A stretch of 64,000 nt of DNA from CG2-30-58-95 sp964618215 (GCA_964618215.1 CAZTZE010000001.1:62001-126000); one strand, 5' to 3'; positions 16,214 through 25,665 are shown, counted from the stretch's first letter. The notes: generated by a model from the sequence alone, not told the origin. Numbers and translations: made by a program.

Positions 16214-17095
16214 TTATTCCAAATTCGCTTTGCTCAATGCGTTGAGCCGCTCCACGTGGAGCGCAGCGTACGCATCGCCGAACCTGGTCTTGGGCAGGGC
16301 GGCTTTCCTGGCCATCAGCGAATTATACTCGGCGTCTTCCAACATCGCCACGCAGCGCCCGATGCATGATTCGCCGTCCACGAAGCGCCAGGGGAAGAAG
16401 CCGATCGTTACGCGGCGATCAAGCAGCAGGTCAATCTCACCGCCGAGGCACTCGGCATGGATGATGCCGTAGGGGAACATCTCCAGGTGCATGAGCTGGT
16501 ACTTGCTGTCGTCGAAGTAGTCGGCCAGCGGTTTGCCAAATTTCTTTTTGAAGACTTTGTCGGCCTGGCGGGCCTGGCGCGGCATCCAGTCGCGGATGAT
16601 GGTGTTCATCGGGTGGTCGGCGCTGCCGCAGTCCACGCCGATCCAGCGCAGTTTCTTCTCTTTAGACCACTCGGCGAACTCGCGGTCCGGGCCGGGGTGC
16701 TTGACCATGTAGCGCACTTCGTCGGCGGTGGGCATGTCCCAGCCGAAGTGGTGATAGCCGGTGTGGATGATGAGGATGTCACCTTGACGGACTTCGACAC
16801 GCTCTTCGACCATCTTGCTGGTGTACACGTCGTAATCGCCGCAAATGTCGCTCAAGTCAACGACAGCCGCCTCGTGCACCAGGAAATCCATGTCGAGCGA
16901 GGCGATGTCCTTGCCGGGGGTGTGGAAGTGGATCTCGCCATCCAGATGGGTGCCGAGATGGTTTGAATGGGTGAGCACCTGCCCGTTGGCCCCGTTAGGC
17001 GCAAGGCGTTTGAAATACTTCAACTGCAACGGTTCGTAGGTCGGCCAGGGCGGGGTGGCGATGCCGAGGGGGATGGTAAGATCGAGAAATTTCAT
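16214..17095 (-). CDS. Cyclase-family metal-dependent hydrolase
   Basis: 293 residues. The metal motif of the cyclase/kynurenine-formamidase family is intact: NHLGTHLDGEIHFH with His46, His50, Asp52 and His56. A second conserved block reads GVDCGSADHPMNT. The start is the ATG at 17095 with AGGAGA upstream. Enzymes of this family hydrolyse cyclic or N-acyl amide bonds (formylkynurenine, isatin). A tandem homologue lies at 46205-47878, sharing the HPGP and GVDCG(A/S)AxHPMNT blocks. In this setting a ring-opening or amide-hydrolysis step in heterocycle catabolism is likely; the substrate is unknown. Confidence 0.82.
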   Translation of the reverse strand: MKFLDLTIPLGIATPPWPTYEPLQLKYFKRLAPNGANGQVLTHSNHLGTHLDGEIHFHTPGKDIASLDMDFLVHEAAVVDLSDICGDYDVYTSKMVEERVEVRQGDILIIHTGYHHFGWDMPTADEVRYMVKHPGPDREFAEWSKEKKLRWIGVDCGSADHPMNTIIRDWMPRQARQADKVFKKKFGKPLADYFDDSKYQLMHLEMFPYGIIHAECLGGEIDLLLDRRVTIGFFPWRFVDGESCIGRCVAMLEDAEYNSLMARKAALPKTRFGDAYAALHVERLNALSKANLE

Positions 17096-17160
17096 GGGGG
17101 GTCTCCTGGTCTTGTAGTCGGGTAGTCGGGTAGTCTGATGCCGGATTTGGAATTTTCGGA

Positions 17161-17676
17161 TTACCAACCCTCACCCGTCGTCCGTTCCAGCGCGGCGCGG
17201 ATGAGGGTGTCATCCAGTCGGAAATCGCAGCCACGCAAGGCGTGCAGCACTTGCGCGGCGGATTCAATCAAGCCATGTTGTTTCGCCAAAATGACGACGG
17301 CCAGCGTGCCGGTGATTGTGATGGAAAAACTGCGCGCGCAACGCCGCGCCGCGCCATCATCCAGAATGGCCACCCAACCGGGGTTGGCAAGCGCATAAGA
17401 AAGCACGGAGGTCTCGCCTTTGCCTAGATCCCAGGCCAGGATGTCGGGTGGCGGCGGGGATGGTGCGATGATTTTGAACGCGCCGCGTTCCACTGCCTGG
17501 CGGGCAAGGTCGCTTGCGGGCGCGTGGAGCAGTTCCAGCGCCACTGCCTGTGGAATGACCGCCTGCCTGGGCAGGCGCGTCAACAACTCCACCTGCCCCA
17601 CGCGCGCCAGCGCAATTACCGGCGAGGCGTTGATTATCCATTTTTCAGCGACGGGTGACTTCGGAGACGATTTCAT
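17161..17676 (-). CDS. PIN-domain (DUF3368) toxin
   Basis: The frame encodes a PIN-like ribonuclease: WIINASPVIALARVGQVELL at the N-terminus, then ELLHAP, a conserved GKGETSVLSYA block carrying the acidic Glu, and WVAILDDGAARRCA with the next acidic pair. The usual first Asp is replaced by Asn (INASP), as is common in DUF3368 members. It overlaps the 3' end of the antitoxin gene by about 30 bases. The ATG at 17676 is the most likely start, but there is no clear ribosome site, consistent with translational coupling. Confidence 0.78.
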   Translation of the reverse strand: MKSSPKSPVAEKWIINASPVIALARVGQVELLTRLPRQAVIPQAVALELLHAPASDLARQAVERGAFKIIAPSPPPPDILAWDLGKGETSVLSYALANPGWVAILDDGAARRCARSFSITITGTLAVVILAKQHGLIESAAQVLHALRGCDFRLDDTLIRAALERTTGEGW

Positions 17677-17902
17677 CGGCGCTGTATTGGAACGGGGATA
17701 CGCCAAACTGGTTCAAAGCGCTGATGAATTCGGAGCGCGAGAGACCGGCGATTTCGGCAGCTTTGCCCTGCGAAACCATGCCGATTTCATACCACTTGAC
17801 CGCAGCGGCCACGCGCATTGCGCGCATAAACCCCGCCGGGTCCTGGCGCAAGGCCGAAAAGACATCGCGCGGTAATTCGACCGATACCTGTATCGTGTCC
17901 AT
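17645..17902 (-). CDS. UPF0175-family antitoxin
   Basis: 85 residues starting MDTIQVSVELPRDV, with GGAGG six bases before the ATG. Helical UPF0175 features are present: VSQGKAAEIAGLSRSEFISAL resembles a helix-turn-helix and the tail ends in YSADEIVSEV. It lies immediately before, and overlaps, the DUF3368 PIN gene, the standard order for this toxin-antitoxin type. The pair sits between an ABC permease and a catabolic hydrolase gene, so it is an accessory insertion in the catabolic region. Confidence 0.82.
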   Translation of the reverse strand: MDTIQVSVELPRDVFSALRQDPAGFMRAMRVAAAVKWYEIGMVSQGKAAEIAGLSRSEFISALNQFGVSPFQYSADEIVSEVTRR

Positions 17903-17999
17903 GTCTGCCTCCGGATTCATTATAACCCATCCAGACTCTTGACAAAGATTATTTTGGAGGGGTGTGCTGCGAAAACTGAGGGCAGGAATGGTAAACTTT

Positions 18000-18911
18000 T
18001 CATTCGCGTTTATATGCCTTTAGCAGCGCCGCCGGATATGTGGCGTTGCGCCCGGCCACTGCCAGCGCGGCGATTGTTACCAGATAAGGCAAAGCCAGGA
18101 ACGCCTCGTAGGGCAGCTTCAATCCAATAGTCTGCAGGCGTAGCTGCAGGGCAAAGACACCGCCAAAGAGCAGCGCTCCCCACAACACTCTTGCCGGTTG
18201 CCAGTTGGCAAAGATTATCAACGCGATGCACACCCAACCGCGCCCGGCAATGATGCCATAGGTAAACGCGCCTAACTGGGCTAGCGAGAGAAAGGCGCCC
18301 CCGGCCGCCATCAACCCGCCAGCAATCGCCAGCGCCAGGTAGCGGGTGAGAAAGACATTTACCCCGGCCGCGTCAGCCGCCTCTGGGTTCTCACCTACAG
18401 CCCGGATTTGCAAGCCGAAGTTTGTCCGATACAGCACCCACCAGCATACCGGCACCAATGCCAGCGCAATATAGGTCAGGGCATATTGTCCTAAAATCTC
18501 GCCGAGAATTGGTACCTGACCCAGGATAGATAACTTCGTGAAGGGTTCAATGGAGGGAGGGATGCGCGGCTCGCCGTAGATCAGGCGGAATCCGAACAGG
18601 GAGAGGCCGGTCAGCAAGAGGGTGATTCCCAAACCCGAGACATGCTGGCTCACACCCAGCCGAACCGACATCAATCCCATCAGCAAACCCGCGAAAATAC
18701 CGCTGACAATCGCGGCCAGTACACCAAACCACAGATTTCCGGTCGCTCCGCCGACGACGAAACCCACGAAGGCGCCACAGAACATGGTACCTTCGATACC
18801 GAGGTTCAGAATTCCTGCCCGCTCGGCAAATAGTTCACCCAGCGTCCCCAAAATCAGTGGGGTGGCCACTCGCAGCGTGGCGGCAAGCAAACCAATGAGG
18901 AGAACTTCCAT
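18000..18911 (-). CDS. BMP-type ABC transporter permease (second permease, system 1)
   Basis: 303 residues, about eight to ten hydrophobic helices, with the family signatures ERAGILNLGIEGTM near the N-terminus and RAVGENPEAADAAGVNV in the cytoplasmic loop. This is the smaller permease of nucleoside/purine importers that work with BMP-family binding lipoproteins (YufPQ/NupQ type). Its partner permease is at 21809-22924. Normally the two genes touch; here a protease gene lies between them. AGGA precedes the ATG at the usual distance. Confidence 0.9.
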   Translation of the reverse strand: MEVLLIGLLAATLRVATPLILGTLGELFAERAGILNLGIEGTMFCGAFVGFVVGGATGNLWFGVLAAIVSGIFAGLLMGLMSVRLGVSQHVSGLGITLLLTGLSLFGFRLIYGEPRIPPSIEPFTKLSILGQVPILGEILGQYALTYIALALVPVCWWVLYRTNFGLQIRAVGENPEAADAAGVNVFLTRYLALAIAGGLMAAGGAFLSLAQLGAFTYGIIAGRGWVCIALIIFANWQPARVLWGALLFGGVFALQLRLQTIGLKLPYEAFLALPYLVTIAALAVAGRNATYPAALLKAYKRE

Positions 18912-18923
18912 ATGTGTTCCTAA

Positions 18924-18939
18924 TTTGACAATGTCACAT
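18924..18939. repeat. 16-bp repeat bordering the protease gene (left copy)
   Basis: TTTGACAATGTCACAT directly abuts the stop codon of the protease gene. The same sequence with one change occurs at 21752-21767, just before that gene's ribosome site. The core TGACA-N-TGTCA is itself palindromic, so these could be insertion footprints or operators. Confidence 0.6.
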
Positions 18940-21735
18940 CTATCGGCGAGGGGTTGAGGTGGGAGCTGGGGTGGGTCGTGTGACAGGCGTGGGCGTGGGT
19001 GTGCGCGTTGGCACCGCGGTGGGGGGCGCCCCAGGCGTAGAGGTGGGCGTTTGAGGTCCGGGTGTGGAGGTCGGCGTGGGAGTAACCTCCTGGTCGCCGG
19101 CCGCGCCTGAGGCGCTCAAGCTGACACCGGCGTTGCAGGCGCGAGGATCAGCACCCTCCGCCAAGATCAACAGCAATTCATAGATTCGACCGGCCTGCAT
19201 GTGGAACTCAAACTCCGCATATTCGGGCCATTCACCGCTCGGCGGGATGGCTGAGGAAGCCAGGCTGGTGATCTTATCCTCGACAAGCCGAATCTCCCGC
19301 AGGCACGGGGGAATCTCATACAGAATAATACGGGCGCGCCAATTATCCGGGATCTCCCACGGGCATTGCAGGCAGGGATCGATCGGGATGCGGAACCATT
19401 GATCGGGGACTTCATAAAATAATTCAGGGTTAAAGAGCCCACATGCACCAAAGAAGCTAACACCAGAGGCGCAGTTATCCACATCATTCGGAATTCCATC
19501 TCCATCTACGTCATCATCGCAGTAGTTACCCTTGCCATCTTTGTCCAGGTCAAACTGTCCTGGATTGGATACCTGCGGGCAATTGTCGCAGGCATCGCCC
19601 ACACCGTCGCCATCTTCATCGTTTTGATCGGGGTTGGGATTCTGCGGACAAATATCGCAAGCGTCTCCAATGCCGTCATTGTCGCCATCTTTCTGATCCG
19701 CGTTACTATCCAGGGGACAATTGTCCGCCAGGTCTGCCCGGCCGTCGCCATCGTCATCGGTATCGCACTTGTTGCCTATTCCATCTTTATCGCTATCGCT
19801 CTGGTCAGCATTTTGGATAATTGGGCAGTTATCGCAGACATCGCCCACGCCGTCGAAGTCGGTGTCATGTTGATCTTTATTCGACTTCTGGGGACAGTTA
19901 TCGCAGGCATTCGGCAACTTGTCATTGTCTGAGTCACTCTTGTCATTCTCGTTAGCGCATACATCACAGGCATCCCCCACGCCGTCTGAGTCCAAATCGG
20001 TCTGGTCAACATTAGCAGTTTGGGGGCAATTATCACATGCGTCACCCAACCCATCATTATCTGCATCGGTCTGGTTGGGGTTGGAGAGATTCTTGCAGTT
20101 GTCTTGATCATCAGAGACGCCATCCTGATCGCAATCGGCGTTGCCCAGTCCCACAGAAGCCAGCGCTCTCCGCACCTGACATACGTCATCTTGCGTGAGA
20201 ACTTCTTGATTCGCCAATTGTTGGGCAGCGTCGATGATACCGTTATCAAAGCCATTCAGGTTTGTGTTCGCGGCGATGAACCCGCCGGTAAGCGCGGTAT
20301 ACCATACTGTCCCTGTTTTCCCAGAACCGATACCTTCAATAGGGATTCCGTTATGGACACCACCTGACGTAGCAAGACAGGAGGCCTTATTGGGTATTCC
20401 GGTATTCGCATAAGCGGCTGCCAAACCATTATTTACCAAACCATTCATATGGTCGGGTTGACCGGTATTCGGGGGCGTGCACATATCCCGCCATATCGCA
20501 AGAGGGGAGTTCATCACCCAATCCCCCTCGATCATGCCGGCGCCGAAGAAGTCTGAGAAATGTTCATTCAACGTTCTGGGTTGGCCATTTAAACCAAGCT
20601 GAGCGGTGAAACTGGTCACAGAATGGGTGTATTCGTGACCGACGATATCCAAGAAAGAGGCTGTTCCCTGTCCGGCAGGTTGTCCTGCATCTCCGAAAAC
20701 CAACCGACAAACTCCTCCCCAAGATGCGGCATTATTTAGATTACCACCATAATGTACAAAGACATTGCAATTCAAACCAGCCCCATCTGGCCCATTTCTC
20801 CCGAAGGTGTTTTCAAAATAATTCCACACGGTGTTGAGGTTATTGAATGCCGCCTGGACTTCCGCGTCGTTCGGGCAGTTGTTCTGTGTAATATTGCCAT
20901 TCTGTACGGTCATGCATAGATTGTTCTGGGGGGGCACTGGCCAATTATTTCCTACCACGATTGTTGCTTCTTGATCATCAAAGATTTGGGCGTTGATTAC
21001 GGGAATGGCGAGGGGTTCGGCCAGCACAACAGTTCCTGTAATTGCATCCACAAGGTAAAAGTAAACAGGCAGGCGCCCTTCAGCGGATTCATAACCCAAG
21101 TTGATCTGCCAGACCAACAAGGGCTTTTCCGCACTCAATGCCAAAATCACCGGGCTATAGATCGCCAAGGTTGGTTCCCCTACGCTAACCAAGGAAGAAT
21201 CACCAGCATCTTGAGCAGCAATAGTCGCCGCCTCTACGGCACGAAGTTTGGGTTGGGTTTCCATCGCTACCCAGGGCTGTATCGCACCATTCACAGTATG
21301 GATCAAACCATCGGGATTGATGTGAACGATGATATCCGACGCATAAACGGGCAGGCTGTGCAATTTTTGAGAGAAACGCACGGCTGTTCCAACCGCGCTG
21401 GGTAATGTCCCTTGAAAGACTAATTCATTTCTTGGGTCTTTCAACCCGTATAGATCCGCGTAGGTTTCAAAATAAATCAAGGCGGCCTCAACCGGGTCTG
21501 ATGATGCTGCGGGCAGTTCCATCGTAAGATAGCGAGGGAACCCGTATTCCACGGAAACCTCGGCGGGAACCTGCGAATCGGCACTCAATCTTTCGAATGC
21601 CTCCTGCTGTTCCGGTGAAAGAGAGGGAGTGGGAGATGGAGAGGAGGGCGGGACAATAGTCTCCTGCCCAAACGGCAAACTGCAACTGAGCATCACGCCC
21701 AGCAAGACCATTGCGAAGAAGGCCAGCTTTTTCAT
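18940..21735 (-). CDS. Secreted M4-like metalloprotease with thrombospondin type 3 repeats
   Basis: 931 residues. The N-terminus is a lipoprotein-like signal (cysteine 18 after VMLS, not a canonical lipobox). Residues about 60-260 resemble the FTP/PepSY propeptide (RFSQKLHSLPVYASDIIVHI). The catalytic domain has HEYTH near residue 367 and the third zinc ligand in NEHFSDFFG near 393, as in thermolysin-family enzymes. Residues about 534-742 are eight or more calcium-binding TSP3 repeats (pattern DxDxDGxGDxCDNCP), then a beta-rich region and a Pro/Thr-rich tail. It is thus an exported, calcium-stabilised protease. It interrupts an ABC importer operon and is bordered by 16-bp repeats. Confidence 0.88.
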   Translation of the reverse strand: MKKLAFFAMVLLGVMLSCSLPFGQETIVPPSSPSPTPSLSPEQQEAFERLSADSQVPAEVSVEYGFPRYLTMELPAASSDPVEAALIYFETYADLYGLKDPRNELVFQGTLPSAVGTAVRFSQKLHSLPVYASDIIVHINPDGLIHTVNGAIQPWVAMETQPKLRAVEAATIAAQDAGDSSLVSVGEPTLAIYSPVILALSAEKPLLVWQINLGYESAEGRLPVYFYLVDAITGTVVLAEPLAIPVINAQIFDDQEATIVVGNNWPVPPQNNLCMTVQNGNITQNNCPNDAEVQAAFNNLNTVWNYFENTFGRNGPDGAGLNCNVFVHYGGNLNNAASWGGVCRLVFGDAGQPAGQGTASFLDIVGHEYTHSVTSFTAQLGLNGQPRTLNEHFSDFFGAGMIEGDWVMNSPLAIWRDMCTPPNTGQPDHMNGLVNNGLAAAYANTGIPNKASCLATSGGVHNGIPIEGIGSGKTGTVWYTALTGGFIAANTNLNGFDNGIIDAAQQLANQEVLTQDDVCQVRRALASVGLGNADCDQDGVSDDQDNCKNLSNPNQTDADNDGLGDACDNCPQTANVDQTDLDSDGVGDACDVCANENDKSDSDNDKLPNACDNCPQKSNKDQHDTDFDGVGDVCDNCPIIQNADQSDSDKDGIGNKCDTDDDGDGRADLADNCPLDSNADQKDGDNDGIGDACDICPQNPNPDQNDEDGDGVGDACDNCPQVSNPGQFDLDKDGKGNYCDDDVDGDGIPNDVDNCASGVSFFGACGLFNPELFYEVPDQWFRIPIDPCLQCPWEIPDNWRARIILYEIPPCLREIRLVEDKITSLASSAIPPSGEWPEYAEFEFHMQAGRIYELLLILAEGADPRACNAGVSLSASGAAGDQEVTPTPTSTPGPQTPTSTPGAPPTAVPTRTPTPTPVTRPTPAPTSTPRR

Positions 21736-21750
21736 TTTTCACTCCTCCTA

Positions 21751-21775
21751 TTTTGACAATGTGACATTGTCAAAA
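21751..21775. repeat. Perfect 25-bp palindrome / right copy of protease border repeat
   Basis: TTTTGACAATG-TGA-CATTGTCAAAA is a perfect palindrome lying just before the ribosome site (GGAGGAGT, complement of 21741-21748) of the protease gene. Its left 16 bases repeat the sequence at 18924-18939 with one mismatch. It could be an operator, a weak terminator for the upstream permease, or part of an inserted unit. Confidence 0.7.
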
Positions 21776-21808
21776 TAATCAATAGCATTTGACCCGATGT
21801 TGTATCGT

Positions 21809-22924
21809 CTAATCAAGTTTCAATTCGTTCCCAGAGGCGGCATGAAGTGGGGACGATGATTTGGGTTCATTGGCAACCCATCGGAGGCGATAGTTCTGTA
21901 AGATGAATGCTCCCAGCGTAACCAAGAGCAGAGCGGCTTGCACCACGTCTCCCAGGTAGGCCGGTACACCCAGGGCGCGGCTGACTGTCTGCCCGCCGGT
22001 GCTCAGCAAGCCGATGAACAGTGCCGCCAAGCCCACACCGAACGGGTTGAGCCCGCCCAGCATGGCAATGATGATGCCGGTATAGCCATAACCAGGTGAG
22101 ATGGCGTCTATCAAATGAAAGTGGATGCCTGCCACTTCACTCACGCCCGCCAATCCAGCGATGCCGCCGCTGATCAACGCGGCCGTCAAGACCGTGCGGT
22201 TGACGTTCACCCCGGCGAAACGAGCGGCTTCCATGCCCAGACCGGTGGCGCGCATCTTCAGCCCCAGGCTGGTGCGAGAGAGGATGAACCATAGCGCGAC
22301 GATAACCAGCAGGCCGATGACGAATCCCAGGTGCAGGCGCGCCTGCGGGAGCAGCCTTGGGAGCATGGCGCTGGAGGCGATTTCGGGTGACTGCGGCCAG
22401 CCGGAGACCGGGTCCCGCCAGGGACCGTTGAGCAGATAGCTGACGACGAACAGGATGACCGTGTTCAGCAACAGGGTGGTCACCACTTCATCCACCGCCA
22501 GCTTAACCTTGAGTAGCGCTGGCGTCAGCGCCCAGAGCATACCAGCCACGAAGCCGCCGAGAAGCATGACTGGGACAGCTATCAGAGCAGGGACATTGCC
22601 GAGGAGGGTGCCCAGCCAGGCAGCGGCAACCGCGCCTGCGTACAGTTGACCCTCTGCGCCTATGTTCCAGTACCCGGCCGAGAAGGCAAAGGTCACGGCA
22701 GCCCCAACCAGCAATAACGGCGTGGATTTGACCAGCACCTCGATAGCGCTCACCCGGCTGGAGAGGGGGGCGATCAGGAAATAGTAATACGCATCAAGCG
22801 GGCTGGCTTTCGCCAAAATCACCAGCGTAGCTGTCAGGGCAAAGGTGATCACCGCTGCAATCACCGGTATCAGTGGTCGCACCCAAAGCGGCGCGGTTGC
22901 CCGTTCAATTCTGATTATGGTCAC
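21809..22924 (-). CDS. BMP-type ABC transporter permease (first permease, system 1)
   Basis: 371 residues starting at a GTG whose last two bases form the stop of the ATPase gene (GTGA overlap), with GAGGAGG upstream. About nine or ten hydrophobic helices; the signatures GYWNIGAEGQLYAG and RATGLGMEAARFAGVNV identify the larger permease of BMP-linked nucleoside/purine importers. It is followed by the inserted protease gene and then by the partner permease at 18000-18911. Confidence 0.9.
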   Translation of the reverse strand: MTIIRIERATAPLWVRPLIPVIAAVITFALTATLVILAKASPLDAYYYFLIAPLSSRVSAIEVLVKSTPLLLVGAAVTFAFSAGYWNIGAEGQLYAGAVAAAWLGTLLGNVPALIAVPVMLLGGFVAGMLWALTPALLKVKLAVDEVVTTLLLNTVILFVVSYLLNGPWRDPVSGWPQSPEIASSAMLPRLLPQARLHLGFVIGLLVIVALWFILSRTSLGLKMRATGLGMEAARFAGVNVNRTVLTAALISGGIAGLAGVSEVAGIHFHLIDAISPGYGYTGIIIAMLGGLNPFGVGLAALFIGLLSTGGQTVSRALGVPAYLGDVVQAALLLVTLGAFILQNYRLRWVANEPKSSSPLHAASGNELKLD

Positions 22925-24435
22925 GAGTTGCCTCCTCGCGCAGCACCCTGCGGGCATGCACCGCTCATCATCAACCCCAGTTGTTCCAGGCTGGCTTCCC
23001 GGGTTGGGAGCACACCCACAATGCGCCCTTCGTAGATCACGGCGATCCGATCTGCGAGGGCCAGGACTTCATCCAGATCCTCTGAAATCAGCAATACGGC
23101 TACGCCCTGCTCGCGCTGCTCGAGCAGCTTGCTGCGCACGTATTCGGTGGCGCCCACGTCCAGACCGCGCGTCGGCTGTGAAGCCACCAGGACGCGCGGC
23201 TTGCCCGACAGTGCTCGCGCCAGTACCACCTTTTGAATGTTACCACCAGATAGTGTGCGCATGCAATCGGTCGGCTGGGCTTTGATTTGATACTCGGCAA
23301 TCAGTTGTTCACCGTGGCGGCGGATGTGATTGCGATCCAGCAAACCGTTGCGGGTGAAGTCATCCAAACGCTCGAGAACCATATTCTCTGCGACGTTGAG
23401 CTCGCCGATAATGCCCTCGTGCCGTTCCTCCGGGATGCGCCCCACCCCGGCGGCCAGGAAGTGAGTTGGATCGGAGCCAGTCAGGTCCTGGTCATCCAAC
23501 AGGACGCGCCCCTCGGTGGATTTCAGCGTACCGGCCAGCACCCGGGCAAGCTCAGCCTGGCCGTTGCCCGAGACGCCGGCGATGCATAAAATCTCACCGG
23601 CCTGTACTTCCAGCGATACTTTCTTGAGCGCCGGTAGCCCTTTAGTGTCAAGCACGCTGATCTGGTCGAGGCGCAGGCGTACCTGGCCCTGAGGCGGTTC
23701 CCCGTGGCGGACAACGCCAAAGGTCTCACGCCCGACCATCATGCAGGCCAACTCGGCCTGGGAGATTTCCGCTTTGTTCACCGTTCCCACCAACCGCCCC
23801 TGGCGAAGCACGGTAATCCGGTCGCAGACAGCCATCACTTCGTTGAGCTTGTGGCTGATGAAAATGACTGACAGCCCAGCCGCGCGCAGCCGCTCCAACG
23901 TCTCGAAGAGAACGTTCACCTCCTGCGGGACGAGAACCGAGGTCGGCTCGTCCATGATCAGTGTACGCGCATTCCGGTAAAGGGCTTTGAGGATTTCGAT
24001 GCGCTGGCGCTCACCGACCGACAGGTGGCGAACCAGCGCCGCCGGATCGGTCTTGATCCCGAAACGAGCCGCGGCCTCGGCGACATTCTGCTGCGCTGCG
24101 AGCGGGTCGAAGCGTAGGCCGCGAGTGTAGCCCAAGACCACGTTCTCCGCCACTCTCAAGGATGGCACCAGGGTGAAATGTTGGGCGACCATCCCGATCC
24201 CCAGGGTGATCGCCTCTTTGGGTGAGGTGATGTGCGCCAAATGCCCATCTACAAGGATTTCACCTTCGTCGGCATGATATAAGCCGTAGAGAATGCGCAT
24301 CAGGGTGGTCTTCCCTGCGCCGTTCTCGCCCAGCAATGCATGAATCTCGCCTGGTTCCAGGGAGAAATCAATGTGGTCGTTGGCAAGCACAGGGTCGAAA
24401 CGTTTGGTGATACCCAACATCTGGATGGCTGGCAT
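22921..24435 (-). CDS. BMP-type ABC transporter ATPase, two nucleotide-binding domains (system 1)
   Basis: 504 residues with two ABC domains. The first has a complete Walker A (GENGAGKT), the signature LSVGERQRIEILKAL and Walker B (LIMDEPTSVL). The second has a divergent Walker A (GVSGNGQAEL) with LSGGNIQKV and VASQPTRGLD. This asymmetry is usual in the sugar/nucleoside importer ATPase family. ATG at 24435 with AAGGA upstream. It belongs to the importer with the binding protein at 24508. Confidence 0.92.
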   Translation of the reverse strand: MPAIQMLGITKRFDPVLANDHIDFSLEPGEIHALLGENGAGKTTLMRILYGLYHADEGEILVDGHLAHITSPKEAITLGIGMVAQHFTLVPSLRVAENVVLGYTRGLRFDPLAAQQNVAEAAARFGIKTDPAALVRHLSVGERQRIEILKALYRNARTLIMDEPTSVLVPQEVNVLFETLERLRAAGLSVIFISHKLNEVMAVCDRITVLRQGRLVGTVNKAEISQAELACMMVGRETFGVVRHGEPPQGQVRLRLDQISVLDTKGLPALKKVSLEVQAGEILCIAGVSGNGQAELARVLAGTLKSTEGRVLLDDQDLTGSDPTHFLAAGVGRIPEERHEGIIGELNVAENMVLERLDDFTRNGLLDRNHIRRHGEQLIAEYQIKAQPTDCMRTLSGGNIQKVVLARALSGKPRVLVASQPTRGLDVGATEYVRSKLLEQREQGVAVLLISEDLDEVLALADRIAVIYEGRIVGVLPTREASLEQLGLMMSGACPQGAARGGNS

Positions 24436-24460
24436 GTATCATTCCTTGATGGGGCGAGGG

Positions 24461-24491
24461 ACGTGCGACGCACCCAAGGTGCGTCGCACGT
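24461..24491. repeat. Perfect 14-bp stem hairpin between binding-protein and ATPase genes
   Basis: ACGTGCGACGCACC-CAA-GGTGCGTCGCACGT is a perfect stem with a three-base loop and no T-tract. Placed just after the binding-protein stop codon, it may protect the upstream message or reduce read-through, giving more binding protein than membrane components. Confidence 0.7.
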
Positions 24492-24507
24492 GTTCAAATT
24501 ATCCTGA

Positions 24508-25527
24508 TTATTCTGTAACGGCTGGCGGTTGTTGTTCGCTAATGTCCACGCGGAAGAGGCCGTCTTTGATCTGCTGCTCACGTTCGCGCACTTTCGCCAG
24601 CAGATCGGCGGGAATCTTGCTCTCGGTGGCGTGGAAGGGGGCCAGGCTGGCGCCGCCCTTGCCAACCATGCTGAAGTCTTTCAGGTCTTGAGCGGTGTAT
24701 GCGCCGCTTTGCACCTGCTCAATGAGGTACTCGACCGTGGGATTCATGTTCCAGGCCGGGCTGCTCACCACCAGGTCGGGCGCCAGTTCGTTCTGGTCGC
24801 TCATGTTGCCGAAGGCAAACAGGCCATTCTCCTTGGCGGCCTCGATCACGCCGAAGCGTTCGGCGTACAGCACGTCAGCCCCGGCGTCAATCTGGGCCAG
24901 TGCGGCTTCTTTAGCGGCAGCCGGGTCGAACCAGCTATTTATGAAAGTCACCAACACTTTAGTGTTTGGATTAACTTCCTTTGCCCCGGCGATAAAAGCA
25001 TTGACGAGACGATTGACCTCGGGTACGGGATGGCCGCCGACCACGCCAACAATGTTGGACTTGGTCAGCCCACCGGCCAACATACCGCACAGGTAAGCCG
25101 GCTCGTGGATCCAGTTGTCGAAGACCGAGAAGTTCGGCTCCGATGGGCCAAGGCCAGAACCAAAAGCGAAGGCAATGTTGGGATAGTCAGCCGCCACTCG
25201 GCGCGCAGCCTCTTCGTTGCCAAAGGCATCGCCGATGATGATGGCGGGTTTCTTCTGATCAGCCACCTCACGCAGCACGCGTTCCATGTCACCCGCATAG
25301 CCGATGTTGTCGGTGTATTCGTAGTCAATCTTCCCTTCCGCCTCGGCTTTCAGCAGGGCGGCATGAATGACGCCGTCCCATGGCTCCTCGATGGGTGTGG
25401 CAAAGGCGCCAAATACAAGCAGCTTGGTCGAGGGTGCGACGGTTGGTTTTGGCGCGCATCCGGCGGTTAAGATCACCAGCAGCAGGGTGCAGGTGACCAG
25501 GGTTTGAAGAATAGAAGGTTTACGCAT
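24508..25527 (-). CDS. BMP-family substrate-binding lipoprotein (system 1)
   Basis: 339 residues. Signal peptide with lipobox LTAGC (Cys24), so it is membrane-anchored outside the cell. The mature part is a BMP/Med-type periplasmic-binding fold, with the typical blocks KKPAIIIGDAFG, FAFGSG, EPAYLCGMLAGGLTKSNIVG and DAGADVLYAERFGVIEAA. Members bind purine nucleosides or related compounds and feed the ATPase and permeases encoded just downstream. The gene follows the fused hydroxylase at 25666 after 138 bp without another gene. Confidence 0.92.
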   Translation of the reverse strand: MRKPSILQTLVTCTLLLVILTAGCAPKPTVAPSTKLLVFGAFATPIEEPWDGVIHAALLKAEAEGKIDYEYTDNIGYAGDMERVLREVADQKKPAIIIGDAFGNEEAARRVAADYPNIAFAFGSGLGPSEPNFSVFDNWIHEPAYLCGMLAGGLTKSNIVGVVGGHPVPEVNRLVNAFIAGAKEVNPNTKVLVTFINSWFDPAAAKEAALAQIDAGADVLYAERFGVIEAAKENGLFAFGNMSDQNELAPDLVVSSPAWNMNPTVEYLIEQVQSGAYTAQDLKDFSMVGKGGASLAPFHATESKIPADLLAKVREREQQIKDGLFRVDISEQQPPAVTE

Positions 25528-25665
25528 GGTATCTCTCTCCTTTGATAGTTATTTTATCTTGGATGGAATATCCGTCTCTGACTGGTCTGCGACTTATTGA
25601 TCAATTTAGAAAAATCAATCGCTACCGCAGGCAGACAGAGTAATAACGTTGATTTGGATACTTGA

